Assembly: GCF_001911425.1 (NCBI RefSeq)
Contig: NZ_MPPL01000001.1
Location: 3,213,494 to 3,277,493, forward strand
DNA from: Mucilaginibacter polytrichastri
GTDB lineage: Bacteria > Bacteroidota > Bacteroidia > Sphingobacteriales > Sphingobacteriaceae
Reading direction: 5' to 3'
Length of the DNA: 64,000 nucleotides
Every line of letters begins with the position of its first letter. The first letter of the stretch is position 1. A program made the position numbers and the translations under genes. Of the stretch, positions 28,160-36,823 are shown piece after piece. The notes under the pieces are model-generated. The model worked only from the letters and a program-made list of their open reading frames with translations, made no database searches and had not been told where the DNA came from.

Positions 28160-28738
28160 TTATACCCAGGTTATCTTTTCTTCCAAAGGCACTTTACGTT
28201 TACCCTCAGGCTGGTCGTCGGTATATCCTAAATAAAGCACGCCAATTACCTGGTCAAGCTCGCCTAAATTTAAAAACTCTTTCATAGCCGGTTTTAAAGC
28301 CATACCACCGGTGCTCCAAAAACAACCAATGTTTAATGCAGCAGCACCTAACAATAAGTTTTGTACCGAAGCACCTACGGCAACAATCTCTTCCCAAACC
28401 GGGATCTTAGTCAATTCGTTGCGGTGCATATAAGTAACTACCACGTGCGATGCCTTGTTACCTGTATTCTGGAAACCGGTATAAGTAGCTTCAGAAAAGT
28501 TTTCGGCCGGGGTAATTGCCTTGTATATTTCGGCATGCTTCAAACAAAAATCAGCCGGATTTTCGTAAACGATAAAGCGCCATGGCTCTGTTAATGCATG
28601 TGTAGGTGCCCAATCTGCCAGCTCCAATAATGCAGCAACATTTCCGTTAGGGATTTTGTTGCCATTCATGGTTGCCGGTTTAATGGTGCGGCGTTTTTTA
28701 ATAGTTTCGGCTACGGCCGTAAAAGTAGTAGAATCCAT
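28160..28738 (-). CDS. Nitroreductase family protein
   Basis: IKKRRTIKPATMNG, ALLELADWAPTHALTEPWRFIVYE, SVQNLLLGAAALNIGCFWSTG. Confidence 0.9.
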   Translation of the reverse strand: MDSTTFTAVAETIKKRRTIKPATMNGNKIPNGNVAALLELADWAPTHALTEPWRFIVYENPADFCLKHAEIYKAITPAENFSEATYTGFQNTGNKASHVVVTYMHRNELTKIPVWEEIVAVGASVQNLLLGAAALNIGCFWSTGGMALKPAMKEFLNLGELDQVIGVLYLGYTDDQPEGKRKVPLEEKITWV

Positions 28739-28802
28739 ATGTCGTTTATCGGCATTTTAATGCCCGGAGCAAAAATAAGATAATTCTGTTAGCCTGCCCT
28801 GC

Positions 28803-29534
28803 TTATTGAAAAAGTACGGCTTTGATTGTGCTTTTTAACATGGGTAGTGTAAGCGGGCCACTCCCTGTTACAGCATATCTAATGATTCGGCTTTTATCGG
28901 CAACAACAAAAGTGGGGTAATTATTCAATTGGTAAGCGTTCATAATAGATAGGCCATTGCTCAACAATTGCGCGTACAATAGTGGTTTTTCTTTAAGCTT
29001 GGCATCTGCTGCTTTTTGATCATCGGGTGTTATTGCCAATATCACCAAATCTTCCGGATTATGAATCTGCTTCAAAAATTCGTTCAAACTGGCAAAGCTC
29101 TCGGTACAAGGCGGACATTCGGCCGACCAGAATATGAGCACAATAACTTTATTTTCTAATTCGGCAGGTTTAATGGTGGGTGTTAAAGGCGTAATACTAA
29201 GCTGCATATTTTCTTGTAGCAGAGGACTTTTTACAACCATGAACTTTTTAACAGTTTCGTAGCGTGAATTTCTTTCCTGGTCGGTAAGCTTTTTTAGCGT
29301 GCTTTTAGTAGCCGGATCGGCAGGCGATCCATTGTAGGTAATTGTGTAATCGCCTGTGTTAATTAATTTTTCATACTGATAATAACGCAGGGCTTTCCCC
29401 TGTTCATTGTAAACAAGTTTATTGGTATCTAATCTAACCCTTAAAGATGATTGTTGAGTTAGATGCTTAGTTGTATCCTGGCCGCTGGCCTTAATTGTTA
29501 CAAGACAGATGAGCGCTAAAAGGAATTGCTTCAT
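28803..29534 (-). CDS. TlpA/thioredoxin-like family protein
   Basis: Signal peptide; VIVLIFWSAECPPCTESFASLNEFLKQ (CxxC as CPPC in thioredoxin context). Confidence 0.85.
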   Translation of the reverse strand: MKQFLLALICLVTIKASGQDTTKHLTQQSSLRVRLDTNKLVYNEQGKALRYYQYEKLINTGDYTITYNGSPADPATKSTLKKLTDQERNSRYETVKKFMVVKSPLLQENMQLSITPLTPTIKPAELENKVIVLIFWSAECPPCTESFASLNEFLKQIHNPEDLVILAITPDDQKAADAKLKEKPLLYAQLLSNGLSIMNAYQLNNYPTFVVADKSRIIRYAVTGSGPLTLPMLKSTIKAVLFQ

Positions 29535-29580
29535 AAGGTTTAATTATGAAGCAATTTACAATATTTAAGTTATTACAATG

Positions 29581-32013
29581 TTAATAAATCGGCGGATATT
29601 TACCCGGATTAGCCTCACTCATCATGGCGTAAGCAGCCTCAATCACATCATCAACAGATGGCTTGCTAAAGTAATCTCCGTCTGACCCATAAGGCGGGCG
29701 ATGCTCCTTGGCACAAAGGGTTTTAGGCTGGGCATCCAGTTGATAATAGCCGCCCTGCATTTCCAACACCTTCTGTAGTATATAGGCCGACCCTCCACCC
29801 GGGATATCCTCGTCAATAACCAAAAGCTTGTTGGTTTTCTTTAACGAAGCCAAGCTCAGCTTATCGGTATCAAAAGGATAAAGCGTTTGCGGGTCTATCA
29901 CTTCTATATTAACACCCAATTTCTCCAGTTCTTCTACAGCCTCAATCACCACACGTAATGTTGAGCCATAAGAAATCACCGTAATATCGGTACCTTCTTT
30001 TATAATTTCGGCCTTGCCGAGTGGAACGGTAAACTCGCCAACATTGGCCGGCAGCTTTTCTTTCAGGCGATAACCATTCAGGCTTTCAATGACTAAAGCC
30101 GGCTCATCTCCCCTTAACAATGTATTGTACATGCCCGCCGCCTGGGTCATATCGCGCGGAACGCAAATGTGTAAACCACGCATGGAGTTTAATATTACGC
30201 CCAGTGGCGATCCGGAGTGCCAGATCCCTTCTAACCGGTGGCCACGCGTGCGCACAATAACAGGCGCTTTTTGGCCGCCGCTGGTGCGGTAGCTTAAAGA
30301 TGCCAGGTCGTCGCTTAATACGGTCATGGCGTAAAGCAGGTAATCGAGGTATTGGATCTCGGCAATTGGGCGTAAACCACGCATGGCTAAACCCAGCCCC
30401 TGCCCTATAATAGTAGCTTCGCGAATACCGGTGTCGGTAATCCGCAGATCGCCGTATTTGCTTTGTAAACCGGCAAAGCCCTGATTAACATCGCCAATGT
30501 TACCTACATCTTCGCCAAAGGCAACAATGGTTTTATCACGGCCAAAATTGGCATCAAAACAAGCGTTTAGTACTTCGCGGCCATCTATTAAGCGGGCATC
30601 CTGCTCATATTGAGCAGGATTTACCGGTACCTTAAGCGGCGAATTTGCACTATTTGTAAACAGCTTAGAATTATACCGCTCGTTGTTTAGCTCATTATGC
30701 TGATTTAACCATTGAACAAGCGTTTTCTTCGCTTCAAAATTTTGTTTAATAGTAAGGCGAAGCGTTTTACGGATGGCGCTCACAATATCTTTTCGACCGG
30801 GATCTACGCATGAGCGCAATGCAATGGCGGCATCTTCCACATCATCCTGCGCGTTGGCTTCCTGCGCAACAGCATCTATTAATGATGCAGCTTCTTCCAG
30901 TTCAGTCTTAATTACATCAGCCAGTTCGTTCCATGCTTCGCGCTGGCATTCGCGCACGTGCACTTTGGCTTCGGCCTCAATTTTATCAAGCTCCTGCTCT
31001 GTGGTTATGGCCGATGCGATGATCCATTTGCGCATTTGCAAAAGGCAATCGTGCTCGGCTTCCCAGGCCAGTCTTTCTTTTGATTTATAACGTTCGTGCG
31101 AGCCGGAGGTAGAGTGGCCCTGCGGCTGGGTCATCTCGGTTACATGCACCAAAACAGGCACCTGCTCGCGGCGGCATACTTCAATGGCGCGGCTATAGGT
31201 TTCGCAAAGGGCAACATAATCCCACCCGCGCACTTTAAATATTTCGTAACCGTTAGTACCCTCTTCCCGCTGGAAACCTTTGAGCACTTCGGATATATCT
31301 TCTTTAGTGGTTTGCAGCCTGGCTGGTACAGAAATGGCGTAAGCATCGTCCCATACAGAGATAGCCATAGGCACCTGTAAAACGCCTGCTGCATTAAAGG
31401 TTTCCATAAACAAACCTTCGGATGTTGAGCCATTGCCTATGGTACCAAATGCTACTTCATTGCCATTAACAGAAAACTGTTTTTGATCGGCAAGTTCGGG
31501 GTTATTACGATACAGTTTTGAGGCATAAGCTAACCCTAATAACCTGGGCATGTGCCCGCCAGTGGTCGAAATATCAGACGAACAATTCATCGTTTCGGCC
31601 TGATTGGTAAAGTTACCATCTGCATCCAAATAGCGGGTTGCGTAGTGGCAATTCATTTGGCGGCCGCCAGATGCAGGGTCTTTATCCACATCGGGATTGG
31701 CATACAATTGCGCAAAAAACTCTTTCATGGTGCTCATGCCGGTTGCAAACATAAAAGTTTGATCTCGGTAGTAGCCTGCGCGCCAATCGCCGGCTTTAAA
31801 AGCCTTGGCCATAGCCAGTTGGGCTACCTCTTTACCGTCACCAAATATGCCAAACTTTGCCTTACCCGTAAGCACTTCGCGGCGGCCAAGCAATGCTGCC
31901 TGGCGGCTTTCAAAGCCAATACGGTAATCATTGATGACTATCTTTTTAAAGTCCTCAAAATTAAGTTCGGCAGAATCAAACCCGTTGGTAGTAAGTTGTG
32001 CGGTCTGAGGCAT
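29581..32013 (-). CDS. 2-oxoacid dehydrogenase E1 component, alpha-beta fusion
   Basis: Alpha-like GTIGNGSTSEGLFMETFNAAGVLQVPM; beta-like VAFGEDVGNIGDVNQGFAGLQSKYG...EIQYLDYLLYAM...VIDPQTLYPFDTD. Confidence 0.92.
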   Translation of the reverse strand: MPQTAQLTTNGFDSAELNFEDFKKIVINDYRIGFESRQAALLGRREVLTGKAKFGIFGDGKEVAQLAMAKAFKAGDWRAGYYRDQTFMFATGMSTMKEFFAQLYANPDVDKDPASGGRQMNCHYATRYLDADGNFTNQAETMNCSSDISTTGGHMPRLLGLAYASKLYRNNPELADQKQFSVNGNEVAFGTIGNGSTSEGLFMETFNAAGVLQVPMAISVWDDAYAISVPARLQTTKEDISEVLKGFQREEGTNGYEIFKVRGWDYVALCETYSRAIEVCRREQVPVLVHVTEMTQPQGHSTSGSHERYKSKERLAWEAEHDCLLQMRKWIIASAITTEQELDKIEAEAKVHVRECQREAWNELADVIKTELEEAASLIDAVAQEANAQDDVEDAAIALRSCVDPGRKDIVSAIRKTLRLTIKQNFEAKKTLVQWLNQHNELNNERYNSKLFTNSANSPLKVPVNPAQYEQDARLIDGREVLNACFDANFGRDKTIVAFGEDVGNIGDVNQGFAGLQSKYGDLRITDTGIREATIIGQGLGLAMRGLRPIAEIQYLDYLLYAMTVLSDDLASLSYRTSGGQKAPVIVRTRGHRLEGIWHSGSPLGVILNSMRGLHICVPRDMTQAAGMYNTLLRGDEPALVIESLNGYRLKEKLPANVGEFTVPLGKAEIIKEGTDITVISYGSTLRVVIEAVEELEKLGVNIEVIDPQTLYPFDTDKLSLASLKKTNKLLVIDEDIPGGGSAYILQKVLEMQGGYYQLDAQPKTLCAKEHRPPYGSDGDYFSKPSVDDVIEAAYAMMSEANPGKYPPIY

Positions 32014-32148
32014 ATTATATTTTGATTAGAAGTCAAAGTTATAAAATTGTATTTTGTTATTCTGTGCTTTTACAATTCTTTAAACCGTTTCGTGTAAAAT
32101 TTTGGTTTCCGCTGAAACATTTTATATTTGTACAAAGTATACAAGGAT

Positions 32149-32550
32149 ATGAAAAAGTTAATGATATTATGCGCAGTAATCATAGGTTTTGCCTTTACTG
32201 CTTCAGCACAGACTGATAATAAAGCCGAGTTTAAATTTAACGAAGAAAAGCATGATTTCGGTAAAATACCTCAGGGTAAACCAGTTACTACCGAGTTTAC
32301 TTTTACCAATATTGGCGAAGAGCCTCTAATTTTGGCCGACGTTAAACCAACATGTGGCTGCACCATTGCAGATTATACCAAAACACCTGTTAAAAAAGGC
32401 GACAAGGGCGTAATTAAGATCACTTACAATGCAGCTGTTGTAGCTCCTTTTAACAAAACTATTATTGTAACCTCTAACGCTAAAACACCACAAAAATATT
32501 TAAACATTGTGGGCGAAGTGGTTGCGGCACCGGCTGCCAGCAGCAGGTAA
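32149..32550 (+). CDS. DUF1573 domain-containing secreted protein
   Basis: FNEEKHDFGKIPQGKPVTTEFTFTNIGEEPLILADVKPTCGCTIADYTKTPVKKGDKGVIKITYN. Confidence 0.92.
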   Translation: MKKLMILCAVIIGFAFTASAQTDNKAEFKFNEEKHDFGKIPQGKPVTTEFTFTNIGEEPLILADVKPTCGCTIADYTKTPVKKGDKGVIKITYNAAVVAPFNKTIIVTSNAKTPQKYLNIVGEVVAAPAASSR

Positions 32551-32569
32551 TTTGCTTCTAACACAAAAC

Positions 32570-32614
32570 ATAAACGAAGAGCGGCGCAAAAAATTTGCGC
32601 CGCTCTTCGTTTAT
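32570..32614. terminator. 21-bp perfect hairpin, likely terminator
   Basis: ATAAACGAAGAGCGGCGCAAA-AAA-TTTGCGCCGCTCTTCGTTTAT. Confidence 0.7.
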
Positions 32615-32646
32615 AGGGCAGCTATCTTTTTGTTAACTTTGCACCC

Positions 32647-33843
32647 ATGCCGCAAATTTCGCACAAAGGTGAGCAAATGCCCGCCTCGCCTATACGTAAA
32701 CTAACCCCCTTTGCCGACAATGCTAAACTGCAGGGTAAAAAGGTATTTCATTTAAATATCGGCCAGCCCGATATTGAAACCCCGCAAGGGATGCTGGACG
32801 CCATACATAACAGCACTTTTAAAGTATGGGCCTATACCCCATCTGAAGGCACATTATCGTACCGCCAAAAACTAACTGAATACTATAACAAACTGGGGTA
32901 TAACATTACCCCGCAAAATATTATTGTAACCACAGGTGGCTCTGAAGCTATTACCATAGCCATGATGACCTGCCTTAACCCGGGCGATGAGGTAATTATA
33001 CCCGAACCGTTTTACGCCAACTACAACGGCTTTGCCTGCCAGAGTGATATTGTAGTAAAACCAATTCTGTCTTACATCGAAAATGGTTTTGCCCTGCCCG
33101 AGATCAGCGAATTCGAGAAAGTGATCACTAATAAAACCAAGGCGATCATTATCTGCAATCCCAATAACCCTACTGGTTACCTATATTCTAAAGAAGAAAT
33201 GGAAGCGCTAAAGGCTCTGTGCCTTAAATACGACTTGTTTTTATTCTCTGACGAAGCTTACCGCGAGTTTTGCTACGATGGCCGCGAGTTTATATCGCCC
33301 ATGCACCTGGATGGTTTGGACGAAAACGTTTTGGTAATGGATACCGTAAGCAAGCGCTACAGCGCGTGTGGTGCCCGCCTTGGCTGCCTGATTACTAAAA
33401 ACGAAGCAGTAATTAAAACCGGGTTAAAGTTTGCCCAAGCCCGCCTAAGCGCCGGGATGCTGGAGCAAATTGCCGGCGAAGCTGCGGTTGATACACCAGA
33501 TATCTATTTTGAGGCTGTAAATAAAGAATATACCCACCGCCGAGATGTACTGGTGAAAGCATTAAACGGCATGGATGGCGTTTATTGCCCCAACCCTGGT
33601 GGTGCATTTTACGTGGTAGCTAAATTCCCGATTGACAATGCCGATAAGTTTTGCCAATGGATGTTGGAAGAATTTAGTTACAATAACCAAACTGTAATGA
33701 TGGCCCCTGCTACAGGTTTCTACAGTACCCCCGGTGCCGGAACCAACGAGGTAAGGATGGCATACGTTTTAAACAGTGATGACCTGCAAAGCGCAATGAC
33801 ATGCCTGGAAGAGGCCCTGAAGGTTTATCCGGGAAGAGTTTAG
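32647..33843 (+). CDS. Pyridoxal phosphate-dependent aminotransferase
   Basis: FHLNIGQPDIETPQGM, YTPSEGTLSYRQKLTEYY, IIICNPNNPTGYLYS, SDEAYREFCYDG, SKRYSACGARLG. Confidence 0.93.
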   Translation: MPQISHKGEQMPASPIRKLTPFADNAKLQGKKVFHLNIGQPDIETPQGMLDAIHNSTFKVWAYTPSEGTLSYRQKLTEYYNKLGYNITPQNIIVTTGGSEAITIAMMTCLNPGDEVIIPEPFYANYNGFACQSDIVVKPILSYIENGFALPEISEFEKVITNKTKAIIICNPNNPTGYLYSKEEMEALKALCLKYDLFLFSDEAYREFCYDGREFISPMHLDGLDENVLVMDTVSKRYSACGARLGCLITKNEAVIKTGLKFAQARLSAGMLEQIAGEAAVDTPDIYFEAVNKEYTHRRDVLVKALNGMDGVYCPNPGGAFYVVAKFPIDNADKFCQWMLEEFSYNNQTVMMAPATGFYSTPGAGTNEVRMAYVLNSDDLQSAMTCLEEALKVYPGRV

Positions 33844-33968
33844 TCATTAGTGAAAACTATTGGCCTGCTAACTGGTTTAGTTTTTGTACATTTGTACCCA
33901 CTAATCTAATCTGGTATTGTTAGTTATTCTAAATAACTAACAATCAATGACTGATGACTATAAGAAAT

Positions 33969-34333
33969 GGGGTCGACCGGAATTGACAGGATGGAGATAA
34001 GTAAGTAAGCATGCAGCGCGTTGGGTGAATTAGCGCTTAAATCTGAACGCTCAAACTTTCAAATGGCGAAAACACTTACGCCTTAGCTGCTTAATTTAGA
34101 ATTAACTAGCTTTTGTCCCACCGGTTTTCCGTTTCATCGGATCGGTATACGGGGCATCGAAAGATGAAACTGGCCTGCTTAATGGTGTGCATAGCAGGCG
34201 AGATAAAGCACCTAAGGAAGACGGTATAGGTGAGTAACTGACCTTCCCCTTCCCTACAACCAAACAGTACTAAGCACGTAGAAAGCTTACCTTATACCAT
34301 GTTTGGACGAGGGTTCGAATCCCTCCGGCTCCA
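33969..34333 (+). ncRNA. ssrA: Transfer-messenger RNA (tmRNA)
   Basis: 5' GGGGTCGACCGGAATTGACAGGATGG, 3' GGACGAGGGTTCGAATCCCTCCGGCTCCA; 5' GGGGTCG pairs with 3' CGGCTCC. Tag ORF GGC GAA AAC ACT TAC GCC TTA GCT GCT TAA (34065-34094) = GENTYALAA. Confidence 0.95.
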
Positions 34334-34355
34334 CTGGGAGACAAAATTGTCTCCA

Positions 34356-34396
34356 AAAGTGAAAAAGCTACCTGGTTCAGGTGGCTTTTTCACTTT
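34356..34396. repeat. Hairpin immediately 3' of tmRNA
   Basis: AAAGTGAAAAAGC...GCTTTTTCACTTT, preceded by GGAGACAA-AA-TTGTCTCC (34337-34354). Confidence 0.6.
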
Positions 34397-34484
34397 CAAA
34401 ACCAGTTGTGGCACAATCGTGGCACTTTTGATTTTTGAAATAGGAAAAACAGTGTTTCCGCGGGTTTTAAGCACATAGTTCGGA

Positions 34485-34499
34485 ACCCTCCGGCTCCAC
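34485..34499 (+). repeat. Second copy of the tmRNA 3' end (candidate att site)
   Basis: ACCCTCCGGCTCCAC versus TCCCTCCGGCTCCAC at the tmRNA end (14/15); upstream context GTTCGGAACCCTCCGGCTCCAC versus GTTCGAATCCCTCCGGCTCCAC. Confidence 0.75.
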
Positions 34500-34546
34500 A
34501 ACGCTGGACAAGTCAGATAATTCTGAATTTGTCCAGCGTTTTTTTT
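34500..34546 (+). terminator. Rho-independent terminator directly after the second tmRNA-end copy
   Basis: AACGCTGGACAA ... TTGTCCAGCGTT TTTTTT. Confidence 0.8.
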
Positions 34547-34736
34547 GCCCCTAACTTCTATTAAAAAATAAGATAGCACAGGCAGTTTCATTGAGCCGAT
34601 TAGTTCGATGTTCTAATCCGTCAGAACCGATATTTTGGAGCTTCAACAATAAAACATGGCAGAAATTTCAGCAAGGCTGATGACCAGCATTTGATTGAAA
34701 AAGTAAGATAATTACCCGGATATTGCTTTTTAAATC

Positions 34737-35192
34737 CTATGATAGCTTTTTAATATGGGCGATAATTTTCTTTTCTTGGCTATCCTCGTCATATTGCGAC
34801 AGGATATCTCTGATGACATGCTCCTGTTCATCATTTGGCAGTATGGTAAATTTCTTGTACACATCCGCATCTTTAAAACAATCCTTTACTTCGTTTTCAT
34901 GAGTTAACCGGTTATCTGAAGTTTTGTACATCGTAACGACTACTTTGTCACCACCGCCTTTGCCAATTGCTTTGCGGATATCTCCGTTGATAGAGATACG
35001 CTTATCTTCTCCGGTTAGCGGTGCCAGATTTAAATCTTTAAATTCGTAGCCATCAATAGTGCCGGACACTTTCATAAAGCCCCACCTTCCACGAATCTCT
35101 TTCGTACCGGGAATTACCAGGTGATAGGTCCAGGCACCTTTACCAGGAATGTGCTGAAGTACCAATTTTTTATTTTTCAATATTTCTTTCAT
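34737..35192 (-). CDS. DUF1905 domain-containing protein
   Basis: PGKGAWTYHLVIPGTKEIRGRWGFMKVSGTIDGYEFKDLNLAPLTGEDKRISINGDIRKAIGKGGGDKVVVTMYK. Confidence 0.8.
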   Translation of the reverse strand: MKEILKNKKLVLQHIPGKGAWTYHLVIPGTKEIRGRWGFMKVSGTIDGYEFKDLNLAPLTGEDKRISINGDIRKAIGKGGGDKVVVTMYKTSDNRLTHENEVKDCFKDADVYKKFTILPNDEQEHVIRDILSQYDEDSQEKKIIAHIKKLS

Positions 35193-35200
35193 GGTTGTGG

Positions 35201-35863
35201 TTAAATAGTATTGATAAACTTAATAAGCTGCTGACATGCTTCAAAACTTTCCAGGATGGTTGAAAAACTATCTTTGCCGCAAAAGAATGAATCAGGATAA
35301 TATTTCCTGACAAAAAAACCTTTCATTCTCAAAAAGTCTTTTGCCGGGCTATCCTTATCAAAACCTTTTGGTACTTTTTGCAGTATTTCCTGTGCAGTTA
35401 TTCCTTCAGGAAATGTTTTGAGCAGCTTTTTGTCTTCAGCAATTTTCTTCCATGCCTCGAGATCATAATCAATTTCCTGGCGGATTTTTTTTAGCAGGTC
35501 AGGTTCAGGCTGAAACGCTCCGGCACCTATATAACATTCACCAGGATTTATTACTATGAAATATCCGGCTTGGCCGCTTTTTCTTCCGCCCTCATTTATA
35601 ATGGAATAAAAATAAGTTTTGTAAGGTGATTTATCTTTTGCAAATCGCAGATCCCTATTTAAGCGGGGGATACAATCCCGGCCCTGCAAATCTGACTGAG
35701 CAATTGACTTATCGAATTTGGATATCGCGTCGATAAGATTTTGATTAAACAGTGTGAAATCGTCCAAAGTATTCTGATAGTCAATACGATGTTTGTCGAA
35801 CCAATCTTTGTGGTTATTACCGGCGAGGCCGGTTAAGAAATCAAAACTTGATTTTTTAAGCAT
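35201..35863 (-). CDS. DUF2461 family protein
   Basis: SSFDFLTGLAGNNHKDWFDKHRIDYQ...LNRDLRFAKDKSPYKTYFYSII. Confidence 0.85.
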   Translation of the reverse strand: MLKKSSFDFLTGLAGNNHKDWFDKHRIDYQNTLDDFTLFNQNLIDAISKFDKSIAQSDLQGRDCIPRLNRDLRFAKDKSPYKTYFYSIINEGGRKSGQAGYFIVINPGECYIGAGAFQPEPDLLKKIRQEIDYDLEAWKKIAEDKKLLKTFPEGITAQEILQKVPKGFDKDSPAKDFLRMKGFFVRKYYPDSFFCGKDSFSTILESFEACQQLIKFINTI

Positions 35864-36463
35864 TGTAAATAGATCTGATAAAAAATATCCTGTCGCCCCT
35901 GTTTTTATGAACCGTTAAAGTATCGGTTTAGAATACTGCACAAGACAGCAGCATCTCCTTTCCAGATTAAATTAAGCTACTGCCCTAGCATTACAACAAT
36001 AGTTAATCTATATTTTTTGTTTAACTTATTTAAAGAGATTCCTCGCAACTATTAACCTTCTAATTTTATAAGAAAGAGAATTACTTTCAGCGTCGATTGC
36101 ATGAGCCTTAGGCTGACTGGCTTTCTTCGTTATAGCTGGCTAATAGCAATGCTGCCACTTACAGTAATTATCCCATTATACATGGTTAAAACACTTCGAC
36201 TATTTCCGCCTGGGGCTTTATATTATTAAACAGGTAAAAGCTAGTTACTGATACGTAAATGCCGGCCGCGCCCATAACATACAGCCCTGAACTGTATAAC
36301 CTTTTTCCTCTACCATCTGCTAAAGTTTGATTCTATAACCATTTTCAGGTAGCCGCTTTTTTAAAATCATGAAGCGCTATCAGGGCTCTCGGATATTTTT
36401 TTAACATCAATAGTTCGAAAATTTGCACATTAACCACCACTAAGTATCTTTCAAAGCAGATCA

Positions 36464-36496
36464 AAAATGCCTTAAATGTATCATTTAAGGCATTTT
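36464..36496 (+). terminator. Terminator-like hairpin
   Basis: AAAATGCCTTAAATG ... CATTTAAGGCATTTTTT. Confidence 0.65.
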
Positions 36497-36549
36497 TTGT
36501 TTTCAGAAGTCACCAAAATCACCCAATAAATTGCATACTCCAGGTCATC

Positions 36550-36795
36550 ACAGATGATTCAATATTAGGCAGCATATATAAAATCAGGGGCATAAAAATA
36601 ATGTTTGATTTTGATCTTGCCTCGCTCTATGAAACTGAAAATAGAGCATTAAAACAAGCTGTAAAACGTAATATCTTATGCTTTCCAGATGATTTTATGT
36701 TTCAACTAACAAAAGCAGAATGGCAGGGAAAGGTTGTGGGACTAAGTCAGCAATTATTCCCCCCAATTAATTTAGAATTAAACTTTTATTTGTAG
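36550..36795 (+). pseudogene. Truncated ORF6N-domain (phage-associated) protein remnant
   Basis: The frame upstream of ATG 36601 reads [17 protein letters not shown] and continues [42 protein letters not shown], the ORF6N N-terminus, then stops after ~20 unrelated residues. Confidence 0.7.
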
Positions 36796-36823
36796 GTTTG
36801 ATACGGCCAGACCGAAATCATAA

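Noticed and set aside
34292-34591. 99-aa minus-strand ORF ending WSRRDSNPRPNMV
   Set aside because: It is antisense to the tmRNA 3' end and its duplicate; the WSRRDSNPRP string is a known by-product of translating tRNA/tmRNA 3' ends.
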